Part shown: piece after piece, positions 1-5,984 of the stretch | Numbering within the stretch: the first letter of the stretch is position 1 | Layout: each line of letters starts with the position of its first letter | Origin: Selenomonadaceae bacterium | GTDB lineage: Bacteria; Bacillota; Negativicutes; Selenomonadales; Selenomonadaceae | Assembly (NCBI GenBank): GCA_017445435.1 | Contig: JAFSUE010000003.1 | Location: 1-6,430 of the forward strand | Direction of reading: 5' to 3' | Length of the DNA: 6,430 bases | Notes under the pieces: generated by a model | What the model was told of the DNA's origin: nothing | The model's input: the letters and a program-made list of their open reading frames with translations, nothing else | Database searches by the model: none | Program-made: the position numbers and the translations under genes

Positions 1-516
1 AGCGATGAAAAATTTTTTGAATACCTTGAACTCAACGCGGAAAAAATTTTAGCGCGTGACGTGGAAGTTTTAAAGCAGATTATTAAGCGTTGCTGTGAAA
101 TTAAAGCGGAGGTTGTCAGCGCAGATGAAAAGGAAAATGGCTTGCGTCGTACTTTAAATTTTGGTCATACGATTGGACACGCCATCGAACAAGTTACGGC
201 TTATGAAAAATATCATCACGGCGAGGCAGTAGCTATCGGCATGGTAGGCGCGGCGCTGATAAGTTTTGCATTGGGAAAAATTATTTTTAATGATGTTGCC
301 CGCTTGAAAAATTTACTTGACGCGCTTGGACTTGTCACGCTCTGCGTAGGTTGTAACGCGGAGGAAATGTACAAGGCTACTTTCTACGACAAAAAAAATA
401 TTGGCGGAAAAATTCATTGGGTCTTAATGCGCGGATTTGGCGATGTTGAAGTTACGGACGACGTGTCGGAACTTGAAGTTAAAAAGGCGATTGGCATTTT
501 GACTTCACCCGCTTAA
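1..516 (+). CDS. aroB: 3-dehydroquinate synthase, C-terminal part (5' end outside window)
   Basis: This is the second enzyme of the shikimate pathway, a cytosolic NAD- and divalent-metal-dependent enzyme that converts DAHP to 3-dehydroquinate. The frame is open from base 1, leaving 171 residues; family members are about 350-360 residues, so roughly the N-terminal half, with the NAD-binding domain, lies upstream. Visible family signatures are the block LRRTLNFGHTIGHAIE (about 145-186) and HGEAVAIGM (217-243). By comparison with characterised dehydroquinate synthases, the His at 166-168 and the His of HGEAV at 217-219 are metal ligands, and the His at 178-180 is the active-site His four residues after the first. 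A GTG at 61 lies inside the domain and is not a start. No clear terminator follows, and the next promoter begins 22 bases after the stop. Identification is secure; only the missing N-terminus is unknown. Confidence 0.96.
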   Translation, partial: SDEKFFEYLELNAEKILARDVEVLKQIIKRCCEIKAEVVSADEKENGLRRTLNFGHTIGHAIEQVTAYEKYHHGEAVAIGMVGAALISFALGKIIFNDVARLKNLLDALGLVTLCVGCNAEEMYKATFYDKKNIGGKIHWVLMRGFGDVEVTDDVSELEVKKAIGILTSPA

Positions 517-538
517 AACTTTTAAACTAAAAAAAATA

Positions 539-567
539 TTGAAAATAATTTTGTAGTAAGTTAAAAT
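539..567 (+). promoter_or_regulatory. Sigma-70/SigA-type promoter for the glycosylase operon
   Basis: A -35 box TTGAAA (539-544) and a -10 box TAAAAT (562-567) are separated by 17 bases. Each is one mismatch from consensus, and the spacing is optimal. Transcription should start near 574, giving a leader of about 40 bases before the TTG start at 613. This also argues against translation starting at the TTG at 577, which would lie almost at the transcript end. The box positions are read directly; activity is inferred. Confidence 0.72.
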
Positions 568-597
568 AGCGCAAAGTTGTACGAAAATTTTTTATTT

Positions 598-604
598 AAG
601 GAAG
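598..604 (+). promoter_or_regulatory. Shine-Dalgarno site deciding the TTG start at 613
   Basis: AAGGAAG, continued by TGAT to 608, matches the extended anti-Shine-Dalgarno complement AAGGAGGTGAT with one mismatch. The spacer to TTG 613 is 8 bases. The in-frame ATG at 607 falls inside this pairing region, only 2 bases after the core, so it is a poor start. The same AAGGAAGTGATG string precedes the GTG start of gdpP, where the ATG is out of frame and cannot be the start. That supports reading this site in the same way. Confidence 0.7.
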
Positions 605-612
605 TGATGGCA

Positions 613-1464
613 TTGGCAATTATTAAAATTGCAGATGACTTTGACATGAAAAAAATTGCTGAAAGTGGGCAATGCTTTCGCGCCGTCGAAGTCCAGCCAA
701 ATATTTATCGTTTTATCAAGCTCAACAATATCGTCTACATAAAAAAAGTTGGCGAAGGAAAATTTGATGTAAGCTGTAGCAATGTTGATTGGGAAAAATT
801 CTGGGTAGATTATTTCGATCTCAATCGTAGCTACGCGCAGATTCGCCAATACATAATGAATACCTGCGCGGGTAGACCTTACGCCGATTATATTAAAGAT
901 GCGCTGGAATTTGGCAAGGGCATTAGAATTTTGCGGCAAGACCCATTTGAAACGCTTATCAGCTTTATCATCAGCCAACGGAAAAATATTCCTGCGATTA
1001 GAAGTTCAGTTGAATTGATGTGTGAAAGTTTTGGTAAGCTTGCCAGGACGCAATATGAAAGTATAAATCTTTTCCCTGACGTACAAACTTTGTCGTACAC
1101 TTCCGCTTACGATTTAGCTAGCTTGAAATTGGGTTATCGTGGTCCGTACGTTCGCGACGCCCTCGACAAAATTAGCCATCGTGCCGTTGACTTGGAAGTT
1201 TTGTACGATATGCCAGACGCGCAGTTATTGGAAGTTTTGCAGAGAATACGCGGCGTTGGTCCGAAAGTTGCCGCTTGTGTTGCTCTGTATTCGTACCGCC
1301 GATTAAACGTTATGCCGATTGACGTTTGGATACAACGCGCCATTGAGGAAGATTTCAACGGAAACAATGTTTTCTATGAATTTGCTGAATTCGCGGGGAT
1401 TTTGCAACAGTACATTTTCTTCTACAAAAGACTTGGCGAAAAAGGTTATTGGTTAGTCGGTTAA
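613..1464 (+). CDS. ogg: 8-oxoguanine DNA glycosylase/AP lyase, OGG1-like (HhH-GPD superfamily)
   Basis: The enzyme excises oxidised guanine (8-oxoG) from DNA in base-excision repair. From TTG 613 it has 283 residues, a usual size for bacterial Ogg proteins with an OGG_N domain. Residues 1-90 look like OGG_N, with the signature ESGQCFR near residues 17-23. The HhH-GPD region follows: SFIISQRKNIPAI, then the hairpin IRGVGPKVA with the predicted catalytic Lys218, then MPIDVW with Asp237. The 19-residue Lys-Asp spacing equals that of human OGG1 (Lys249/Asp268). The human Asn-Asn-Asn segment that contacts the orphan cytosine aligns with Arg-Lys-Asn, so base-pair specificity may be relaxed; this is inference. 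Alternative in-frame starts are 577 (TTG) and 607 (ATG). The stop lies one base before the next gene, implying cotranscription from the promoter at 539-567. An AlkA-like alkyl-purine glycosylase is a less likely reading, because OGG_N is present. Confidence 0.88.
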   Translation: MAIIKIADDFDMKKIAESGQCFRAVEVQPNIYRFIKLNNIVYIKKVGEGKFDVSCSNVDWEKFWVDYFDLNRSYAQIRQYIMNTCAGRPYADYIKDALEFGKGIRILRQDPFETLISFIISQRKNIPAIRSSVELMCESFGKLARTQYESINLFPDVQTLSYTSAYDLASLKLGYRGPYVRDALDKISHRAVDLEVLYDMPDAQLLEVLQRIRGVGPKVAACVALYSYRRLNVMPIDVWIQRAIEEDFNGNNVFYEFAEFAGILQQYIFFYKRLGEKGYWLVG

Positions 1465-1465
1465 A

Positions 1466-2713
1466 ATGATTAAATTGAATCGAAAATTTCTTGCCGCAGT
1501 TTTTGCGGCTTATGTTTTTTTATTCCCCGCTACAACTTACGCTGAAGACGGAATGCCAGCTTATATAAGTGAAGCGCCAGCCGAAGTTCCGCCGCCTGCT
1601 TATATAACTGGCGGTGAAACTTCTGATGATAATCCGCCAGCTTATATTACTAATCCGCCTAATGATGAACCGCCTGTTTACAATCCGCCAATCTATACTC
1701 CGCCAGTTGAAACACCTGCTCATCGTGACGGTGAAGGCTTAGAATTTTTAGTGTACGATCAAAACGGCGTAATGGCATTTGCGGTAATCGCCGCGCATGA
1801 ATACTATAGCGTTCGCCCTGTCCTTGCTAATAATCGCGTTCAAGGTCGCGCCACTCTTTCACAAATCAGCAGCAACTACAATGAAATTGCTATGATTAAC
1901 GCCAGCTACTTTGAACCAGACGGCAGTATTATCGGCGCGTTGGAAATTGATGATATGATTGTCGGCACGGGCGATTACACGCGGTCGGCGATTGGCATTA
2001 ATGCTGACGGCGGAATTATTTTCGGCAAAGTTGGTTACTACGGCGTTATCAACATTAACGGCAACACGTTCAATATTAACGGCGTTGACTGTGACAGACC
2101 AAAAGATTCTATTGTCCTGTACAACTCGCGTTTTGGCGCGTCGACGAATACGAATCAATACGGCGTTGAATTAATCATTCGCAATGGAATTGTGACTGAC
2201 GTTGTACGTGGTAGGGGAAATAATTACATTCCGTCGGACGGCTATATTATCAGTGCGCAGGGCGATTCACAACACCTTTTCGCGGACGTTGCAGTTGGTG
2301 ACTACGTCGACTTGCAGCAAGGCTTAATCAGTGACAATGGACAATTCGGCAATGCGGTACACATTATCAGCGTAGGTCCACGCCTTGTAGCTAACGGTCA
2401 AGTTTACGTGACGGCGGATGAAGAATATTTTCCTGATGATATTCGCGTAGGTAGGGCGCCGCGTTCAGCTTTTGGCGTGACTAAGTACGGCGATTATATT
2501 TTTGCAGTTGTGGACGGCAGACAAGCGCATAGTCGCGGCTGTACGTTGCAGGAATGGGCGGATATTTTGATAAATCAATTTGGCGCAGTCGACGCGATTA
2601 ACTTAGACGGCGGCGGTTCAACTGAATTGATTGTGAAAGATTCCATTGTAAATATTCCAAGTGACGGACGCGAACGCCCAGTTGGAAGTGTGCTTATAAT
2701 TTTAGACCGCTAA
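1466..2713 (+). CDS. Secreted phosphodiester glycosidase family (NAGPA domain) protein
   Basis: This is an exported protein of 415 residues. Residues 1-26 form a classic signal peptide: Lys/Arg-containing start, hydrophobic core AAVFAAYVFLF, and likely cleavage after TYA26. Residues 31-84 are a Pro-Tyr-rich low-complexity linker. Residues from about 90 to 415 form a NAGPA domain (the family of human N-acetylglucosamine-1-phosphodiester alpha-N-acetylglucosaminidase). Recognisable blocks are NASYF (from Asn145), GRAPRSAFGV, VDGRQ (Asp350), NLDGGGSTE (Asp381, Gly382-384) and RPVGSVLII near the C-terminus. Bacterial members are thought to cut sugar phosphodiesters or act on cell-envelope glycans; the substrate here is unknown. 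No LPXTG, lipobox or SLH repeat is visible, so it is probably released or held by the linker. There is no clear ribosome binding site, and the start lies one base after the glycosylase stop, which suggests translational coupling. Confidence 0.88.
   Translation: MIKLNRKFLAAVFAAYVFLFPATTYAEDGMPAYISEAPAEVPPPAYITGGETSDDNPPAYITNPPNDEPPVYNPPIYTPPVETPAHRDGEGLEFLVYDQNGVMAFAVIAAHEYYSVRPVLANNRVQGRATLSQISSNYNEIAMINASYFEPDGSIIGALEIDDMIVGTGDYTRSAIGINADGGIIFGKVGYYGVININGNTFNINGVDCDRPKDSIVLYNSRFGASTNTNQYGVELIIRNGIVTDVVRGRGNNYIPSDGYIISAQGDSQHLFADVAVGDYVDLQQGLISDNGQFGNAVHIISVGPRLVANGQVYVTADEEYFPDDIRVGRAPRSAFGVTKYGDYIFAVVDGRQAHSRGCTLQEWADILINQFGAVDAINLDGGGSTELIVKDSIVNIPSDGRERPVGSVLIILDR
1556..1717 (+). repeat. 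Degenerate Pro-Tyr linker repeat within the NAGPA protein
   Basis: Residues 31-84 carry five related units: PAYIS, PPAYIT, PPAYIT, PPVYN and PPIYTPP, separated by acidic or polar stretches (for example SEAPAEVP and NPPNDEP). The DNA repeats too: versions of CCGCCWGCTTATAT recur near 1555, 1590 and 1636. The stretch sits between the signal peptide and the catalytic domain, where a flexible wall-spanning or wall-binding spacer would be expected. Unit spacing is irregular (15, 14, 12 and 5 residues), so this is old duplication or convergent bias rather than a fresh tandem array. Confidence 0.7.
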
Positions 2714-2716
2714 TCC

Positions 2717-2758
2717 CTACTTCCTAAAAGTTACAAGCTAACACCTAAAAGCTAACAT
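2717..2758 (+). repeat. Six degenerate tandem heptanucleotides before yitT
   Basis: The 49-base gap between the NAGPA gene and its downstream neighbour divides cleanly into 7-base units: CTACTTC, CTAAAAG, TTACAAG, CTAACAC, CTAAAAG and CTAACAT, with rough consensus CTAAMAN. AAGCTAACA occurs twice, exactly 14 bases apart (2735-2743 and 2749-2757). The array ends one base before the Shine-Dalgarno site. It has no self-complementary arms and no promoter boxes. Confidence 0.6.
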
Positions 2759-2759
2759 A

Positions 2760-2767
2760 GAGGTGAT
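2760..2767 (+). promoter_or_regulatory. Shine-Dalgarno site deciding the TTG start at 2772
   Basis: GAGGTGAT is a perfect 8-base match to the extended anti-Shine-Dalgarno complement. The GTG at 2763 is in frame but overlaps the GAGG core, so it cannot be the start. TTG 2772 follows the GAGG core with an 8-base spacer, the same as for the glycosylase. Confidence 0.75.
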
Positions 2768-2771
2768 ATTT

Positions 2772-3707
2772 TTGAGTGATGAAGTAAAAGCGCCGTCACC
2801 TGAAATACAAAGTGACGGCAAAATAGATAGAATTAACAAACAAGCTATAAAAATTCGTCAAACTAGAAAAAAATTCAGAAGTTATGTAGTTCAAATCATT
2901 CAAATTTTCATTGGCGCAACAATCGCGTCGATAGGGCTTGAAATTTTTTTAGTTCCCAATAACGTTATTGACGGCGGCGTTGTCGGTTTAGCAATTATGG
3001 CGCGTTACCTTACGGGCTTACCATTCGGCGTTTTTCTCGTCGCATTTAATATTCCATTTTTATTTCTAGCACACAAGCACATAGGCAAAAACTTTGTCAT
3101 CTCAACGATTATTGCGATTATCCTTTTGAGTATTTGCTCGGAAGTTGCAGGAGAATTTCCTAAAGCCACAAACGATCCATTTTTAGCGGCAATATTCGGC
3201 GGAATAATTGACGGAATTGGCGTTGGCTTGATAATGCGTGCTGGCGGGTCATTGGACGGTACAGAAATTGTTGCGATAATTGGGGACAAACATTCGCCGT
3301 TTTCAGTCGGTGAAATTGTTATGTTCATCAATCTTTTCATACTTAGCGGCGCAGGCTTTGTCTTCGATTGGGATCAAGCAATGTATTCATTAGTAGCTTA
3401 CTTTGTCATTGCAAAAATGATTGACGTTGTGACGAAGGGACTTGATGAAACTTACGCTATCATGATTGTTTCAAATAATCCGCGTGAACTTACTGAAGTT
3501 TTGAATACCGTTATTCGTGGCGTTACTTTGTTACATGGTGAAGGCGGCTATACTGGCGATCCTAAAGAAATTGTTTATTGCGTTGTCAACAGATTGGAAG
3601 TCACAAAGATTAAAGATATTGTTTTATCGATTGACGAACATGCCTTTGTTACTGTCAACTCGGTACATGATATTGTTGGCGGACGTTTCAAAAAAGCTTC
3701 GCATTGA
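2772..3707 (+). CDS. YitT family membrane protein (YitT_membrane plus DUF2179)
   Basis: This is a polytopic inner-membrane protein of unknown biochemical role, 311 residues from TTG 2772. A charged cytoplasmic tail (residues 1-37) is followed by hydrophobic segments: IIQIFIGATIASIGLEIFLV (the first, about 42-61), the Gly-rich VIDGGVVGLAIMAR stretch, FGVFLVAFNIPFLFLA, VISTIIAIILLSIC, FGGIIDGIGVGLIMRAGGSLDGTEI, and two more before about residue 220. The paired motifs NNVIDGGVVG and RAGGSLDGTEI are typical of YitT proteins. From about residue 225 to the end lies the soluble DUF2179 domain, with the motifs LLHGEGGYTGD and EHAFVTVNSVHDIVGG. Family assignment is strong, but transport or sensing roles remain unproven, so no symbol is given. 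No promoter is visible in the 58 bases upstream, so it is probably transcribed from upstream. The repeat array begins 4 bases after the stop. Confidence 0.92.
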   Translation: MSDEVKAPSPEIQSDGKIDRINKQAIKIRQTRKKFRSYVVQIIQIFIGATIASIGLEIFLVPNNVIDGGVVGLAIMARYLTGLPFGVFLVAFNIPFLFLAHKHIGKNFVISTIIAIILLSICSEVAGEFPKATNDPFLAAIFGGIIDGIGVGLIMRAGGSLDGTEIVAIIGDKHSPFSVGEIVMFINLFILSGAGFVFDWDQAMYSLVAYFVIAKMIDVVTKGLDETYAIMIVSNNPRELTEVLNTVIRGVTLLHGEGGYTGDPKEIVYCVVNRLEVTKIKDIVLSIDEHAFVTVNSVHDIVGGRFKKASH

Positions 3708-3711
3708 TATA

Positions 3712-3782
3712 TTAGTAAGTAGTAAGTAGTGAGTAGTTAGTAGTAAAAGGTTCACCACTACTCACTACTAACCACTAACTAA
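3712..3782 (+). other. Inverted repeat 1 of the heptad array (L1/R1 hairpin)
   Basis: The arms 3712-3737 and 3757-3782 pair at 23 of 26 positions around a 19-base loop (3738-3756). The 13 loop-proximal bases (3725-3737) pair without a break. All three mismatches fall in the outer heptads. It is not followed by a run of T, so it is not an intrinsic terminator. Confidence 0.75.
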
Positions 3783-3787
3783 AAAAA

Positions 3788-3835
3788 TAGTAAGTAGTGA
3801 GTAGTAAAAATTTCCCCACTACTCACTACTTACTA
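3788..3835 (+). other. Inverted repeat 2 of the heptad array (perfect 18-bp L2/R2 hairpin)
   Basis: TAGTAAGTAGTGAGTAGT (3788-3805) and its exact reverse complement (3818-3835) flank the 12-base loop AAAAATTTCCCC. The stem ends 16 bases before the gdpP Shine-Dalgarno site. R2 can instead pair with L1: 3718-3737 and 3818-3837 are perfectly complementary over 20 bases. That fold would leave R1 and L2 to form the inner hairpin. Confidence 0.85.
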
Positions 3836-3851
3836 CTAACTACTAACTAAA

Positions 3852-3863
3852 AAGGAAGTGATG
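3852..3863 (+). promoter_or_regulatory. Shine-Dalgarno site deciding the GTG start of gdpP
   Basis: AAGGAAGTGATG is identical to the string before the glycosylase gene at 598-609. The core AAGGAAG (3852-3858) is 7 bases from GTG 3866. The ATG at 3861 is out of the gdpP frame, so the GTG must be the start. The site directly abuts the heptad array, so folding there could affect ribosome access. Confidence 0.8.
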
Positions 3864-3865
3864 TC

Positions 3866-5953
3866 GTGCCGAGAAATTTATCGGCGTGGAAAGATTTAGC
3901 CTTTACCTTAGGCATAATGTTAATGCTAATTTTGATATTGGCGCTGTACGATAGATACATGGGCGCAATAGCTTTTTTAGTATGGGCATTGCTGGTAATT
4001 TTCGCAATAGAACGTTGCAAAGATCGTCTGAAAAGATTCCGCGAATACTGCGAAAATGTCATAGGTAGCGGAAATGAAATGATGCGCTACGTTACAAAAA
4101 ATATTCCGCAAGCTATGATGGTTATCGACGAACAAGGACGCCTTGAATGGTTCAATGACATTACGTTAGATTTTGCAGAAAAAAAGCCTGAACAAGGTAT
4201 GCACATTGACGAATTCTGGAAAGATATTCTGAAAAATGAAGTACTTGAGCCGTTACCTGAAAATGAATCTGGCAAACCCAAAAATGGCAGTTACGTCACG
4301 AAAGTTACTTATCACGACATGACGGAAGACGGCGAAGAATTTGCCATAGTTCGCTATTTCAAAGTTCGCTATCGGCAACTTATGTTGAAGTCGGAGTACC
4401 CACAATTAACCGTACTGTTTGTTCACGAAGTCACTAGCCACGAAAATTTAAAGCTGGAGTACAGACAAAGCCGCACCGTTTTAATGTACGTGCAGGTTGA
4501 TAACTATGATGAAGTTATGCGCGGCTTAAATGACGCGGAAAAAACGGCGTTGATGTTATCGGTAAGTGAAGCGCTTGAAGAATGGATGAAGTCACTGGCG
4601 GGATTCATTCAGCGCATATCCAGCGAACTTTTCATTGTCCTACTTCAACAGTACGCACTGGATAAAGCTATTGCAGAAAAATTTACAATCCTTGACAAAA
4701 TACGGCAAATCGTCAGCAAAAATGGAATACCCGTCACGTTGTCAATAGGCGTTGCAGTCGCTGAAAAAAGTTCGAACATACAGTCAATGTCGGAACTTGG
4801 TACGCAGGCGCAGGAACGTTTAAATGCCGCACTGGCACGCGGCGGCGATCAAGTTGCATTGACGCTTGACGGTAAGGCGCTATACTTCGGCGGACATGCA
4901 AAGGCAGTTGAAAAGCACAATCGCGTTAGGGCGCGTGTCACGGCAAATTCTATTCGTGAACATATGGAGTCGGCGGACGAAATTTTCATCATGGGGCATA
5001 CTCGCGAAGATTTCGACGCATTCGGCGCGGCTTGCGGAATTGCTATTATGGCTATGCACTTGAAAAAAAATGTTCACATTGTCATAAGCAATTCATCAGA
5101 CAGCATTGAAAAAATTTTGGAGCAGTTCCGCAAAGATAAATCGGGAGCGTACGACAATTTATTTATGAAGGCTAGCGATTTAACCGTACCAGTTTCAATA
5201 AATCCGCTGTTAATCGTCGTCGATACGCATATCCCGTACCTTGTCGCCGCACCGATTTTGCTTGAACGAATTGCAAATGTGATAGTCATTGACCACCACA
5301 GAAAAAGTGACACCGTTATAAAAAATCCGATACTTTTCTATCACGAGCCGTCCTCAAGTTCAGCGTCGGAATTAGTGACGGAACTTTTAATGTACTTCGA
5401 CGAAAAACTTAACGTTGGCAGACTTCCTGCAACTGCGCTGTATTCAGGAATTGTCGTCGACACGAAAAGTTTTGTAGTTCAAACTGGCATTAGAACTTTT
5501 GACGCGGCGGCGTACCTTAGGCGCAAAGGGGCAGACCCTGTTATAGTTCGTGAACTTTTCATGTCGGACTACGAAACGACAGTTGCACTTGCTAAAGCTA
5601 AGGCGCAGTCTGAATACTTTGAAGGCGGTTTAGTTGTATCGACGATTGACAAAGTTATTCCCAACGTACAAGCTATTGCAGGACAGGCGGCAGATACTTT
5701 GTTGACGATTGAAAATGTTCGCATGACGATAATTTTATTTCAAATGAAAGATGACGTTATCGGCATAAGTGCTAGGTCGACTGGTACGTTGAATGTTCAA
5801 GTTATCATGGAAAAATTTGGCGGCGGCGGTCATCAAAATGTTGCTGGGGCGCAGGTTAAAAATTACAATATATACGCGCTGAAAGCTGATGTTATCGACG
5901 TTGCAAGAAAATATATTGCTGAAACTGATATGGAACTATCTGCTCAAGTTTAA
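3866..5953 (+). CDS. gdpP: Cyclic-di-AMP phosphodiesterase, DHH/DHHA1 family
   Basis: GdpP hydrolyses c-di-AMP to pApA at the membrane and so affects osmotic and potassium balance, wall stress and beta-lactam tolerance in Bacillota. The 695 residues are slightly longer than the usual ~655. Order of parts: two membrane helices (about 11-27 and 32-48); a PAS-like domain (about 70-165, starting near NIPQAMMVIDEQGRLEWFN); a degenerate GGDEF domain (about 205-335) with SSELF at 252-256 in place of GGDEF; a DHH phosphoesterase domain; and DHHA1. The catalytic metal motifs are intact: GHTREDFD (His378, Asp382, Asp384), VVDTH (Asp453), DHH (476-478), VVDTK (Asp532) and GGGGH (652-656). SSTAELVTELL-like and RTFDAAAYLRRKGAD blocks also fit GdpP. 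The start is set by the site at 3852-3863. It lies downstream of yitT and the heptad array; no own promoter is visible. The rplI gene that often follows gdpP in Bacillota is absent here. Confidence 0.96.
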   Translation: MPRNLSAWKDLAFTLGIMLMLILILALYDRYMGAIAFLVWALLVIFAIERCKDRLKRFREYCENVIGSGNEMMRYVTKNIPQAMMVIDEQGRLEWFNDITLDFAEKKPEQGMHIDEFWKDILKNEVLEPLPENESGKPKNGSYVTKVTYHDMTEDGEEFAIVRYFKVRYRQLMLKSEYPQLTVLFVHEVTSHENLKLEYRQSRTVLMYVQVDNYDEVMRGLNDAEKTALMLSVSEALEEWMKSLAGFIQRISSELFIVLLQQYALDKAIAEKFTILDKIRQIVSKNGIPVTLSIGVAVAEKSSNIQSMSELGTQAQERLNAALARGGDQVALTLDGKALYFGGHAKAVEKHNRVRARVTANSIREHMESADEIFIMGHTREDFDAFGAACGIAIMAMHLKKNVHIVISNSSDSIEKILEQFRKDKSGAYDNLFMKASDLTVPVSINPLLIVVDTHIPYLVAAPILLERIANVIVIDHHRKSDTVIKNPILFYHEPSSSSASELVTELLMYFDEKLNVGRLPATALYSGIVVDTKSFVVQTGIRTFDAAAYLRRKGADPVIVRELFMSDYETTVALAKAKAQSEYFEGGLVVSTIDKVIPNVQAIAGQAADTLLTIENVRMTIILFQMKDDVIGISARSTGTLNVQVIMEKFGGGGHQNVAGAQVKNYNIYALKADVIDVARKYIAETDMELSAQV

Positions 5954-5984
5954 AAAGTTAATTGCAATAGCAACTCAGACAGTT

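Larger units (their letters stand above)
3712..3848 (+). repeat. Array of AGTNAGT/ACTNACT heptanucleotides in four alternating blocks
   Basis: About 13 heptads fill the yitT-gdpP gap. Block L1 (3714-3744) holds AGTAAGT twice, AGTGAGT, AGTTAGT and AGT. Block R1 (3757-3780) is in the opposite sense: ACT, ACTCACT, ACTAACC, ACTAACT. Block L2 (3788-3805) reads TAGTAAGTAGTGAGTAGT. Block R2 (3818-3848) holds ACT, ACTCACT, ACTTACT and ACTAACT twice. Position 4 of the unit varies while the other six are nearly fixed. The spacers are 12, 7 and 12 bases. A 7-base period without frame preservation is non-coding. The array ends 3 bases before the gdpP Shine-Dalgarno site. No promoter or U-tract is visible in it. 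Confidence 0.92.

Noticed and set aside
555..561. Single AGTAAGT in the spacer of the promoter at 539-567, same as the heptad unit
   Set aside because: One 7-base match in AT-rich DNA is expected by chance and there is no neighbouring unit. It would matter only if a protein binding the heptads were found.
577..612. N-terminal extension of the glycosylase from TTG 577
   Set aside because: It would place translation almost at the predicted transcription start (about 574), has no ribosome binding site, and the added residues precede the conserved OGG_N start. The strong site at 598-604 fits TTG 613.
592..978. Minus-strand open frame opposite the glycosylase, and similar opposite frames under the other genes
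   Set aside because: These overlap confident genes with clear domains and look like by-products of codon bias; none has a recognisable domain.
3712..3848. CRISPR array
   Set aside because: Units are 7 bases with no unique 30-40-base spacers and alternate in orientation; no cas genes are present.
3788..3850. Intrinsic terminator between yitT and gdpP
   Set aside because: The stem is AT-balanced and is followed by ACTAACTACTAACTAAAA rather than a T-run, and the reverse orientation has no convincing T-run directly after the stem either.
4470..4870. Active diguanylate cyclase domain in GdpP
   Set aside because: The signature position reads SSELF instead of GGDEF, as is usual for the degenerate GGDEF domain of GdpP proteins, so synthesis of c-di-GMP is not expected.
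5961..5974. Minus-strand terminator from the ATTGC/GCAAC inverted repeat followed by TTTTT
   Set aside because: Only a 5-bp stem with one G-U pair, and the T-run lies several bases away; too weak to call and dependent on the doubtful minus-strand ORF.
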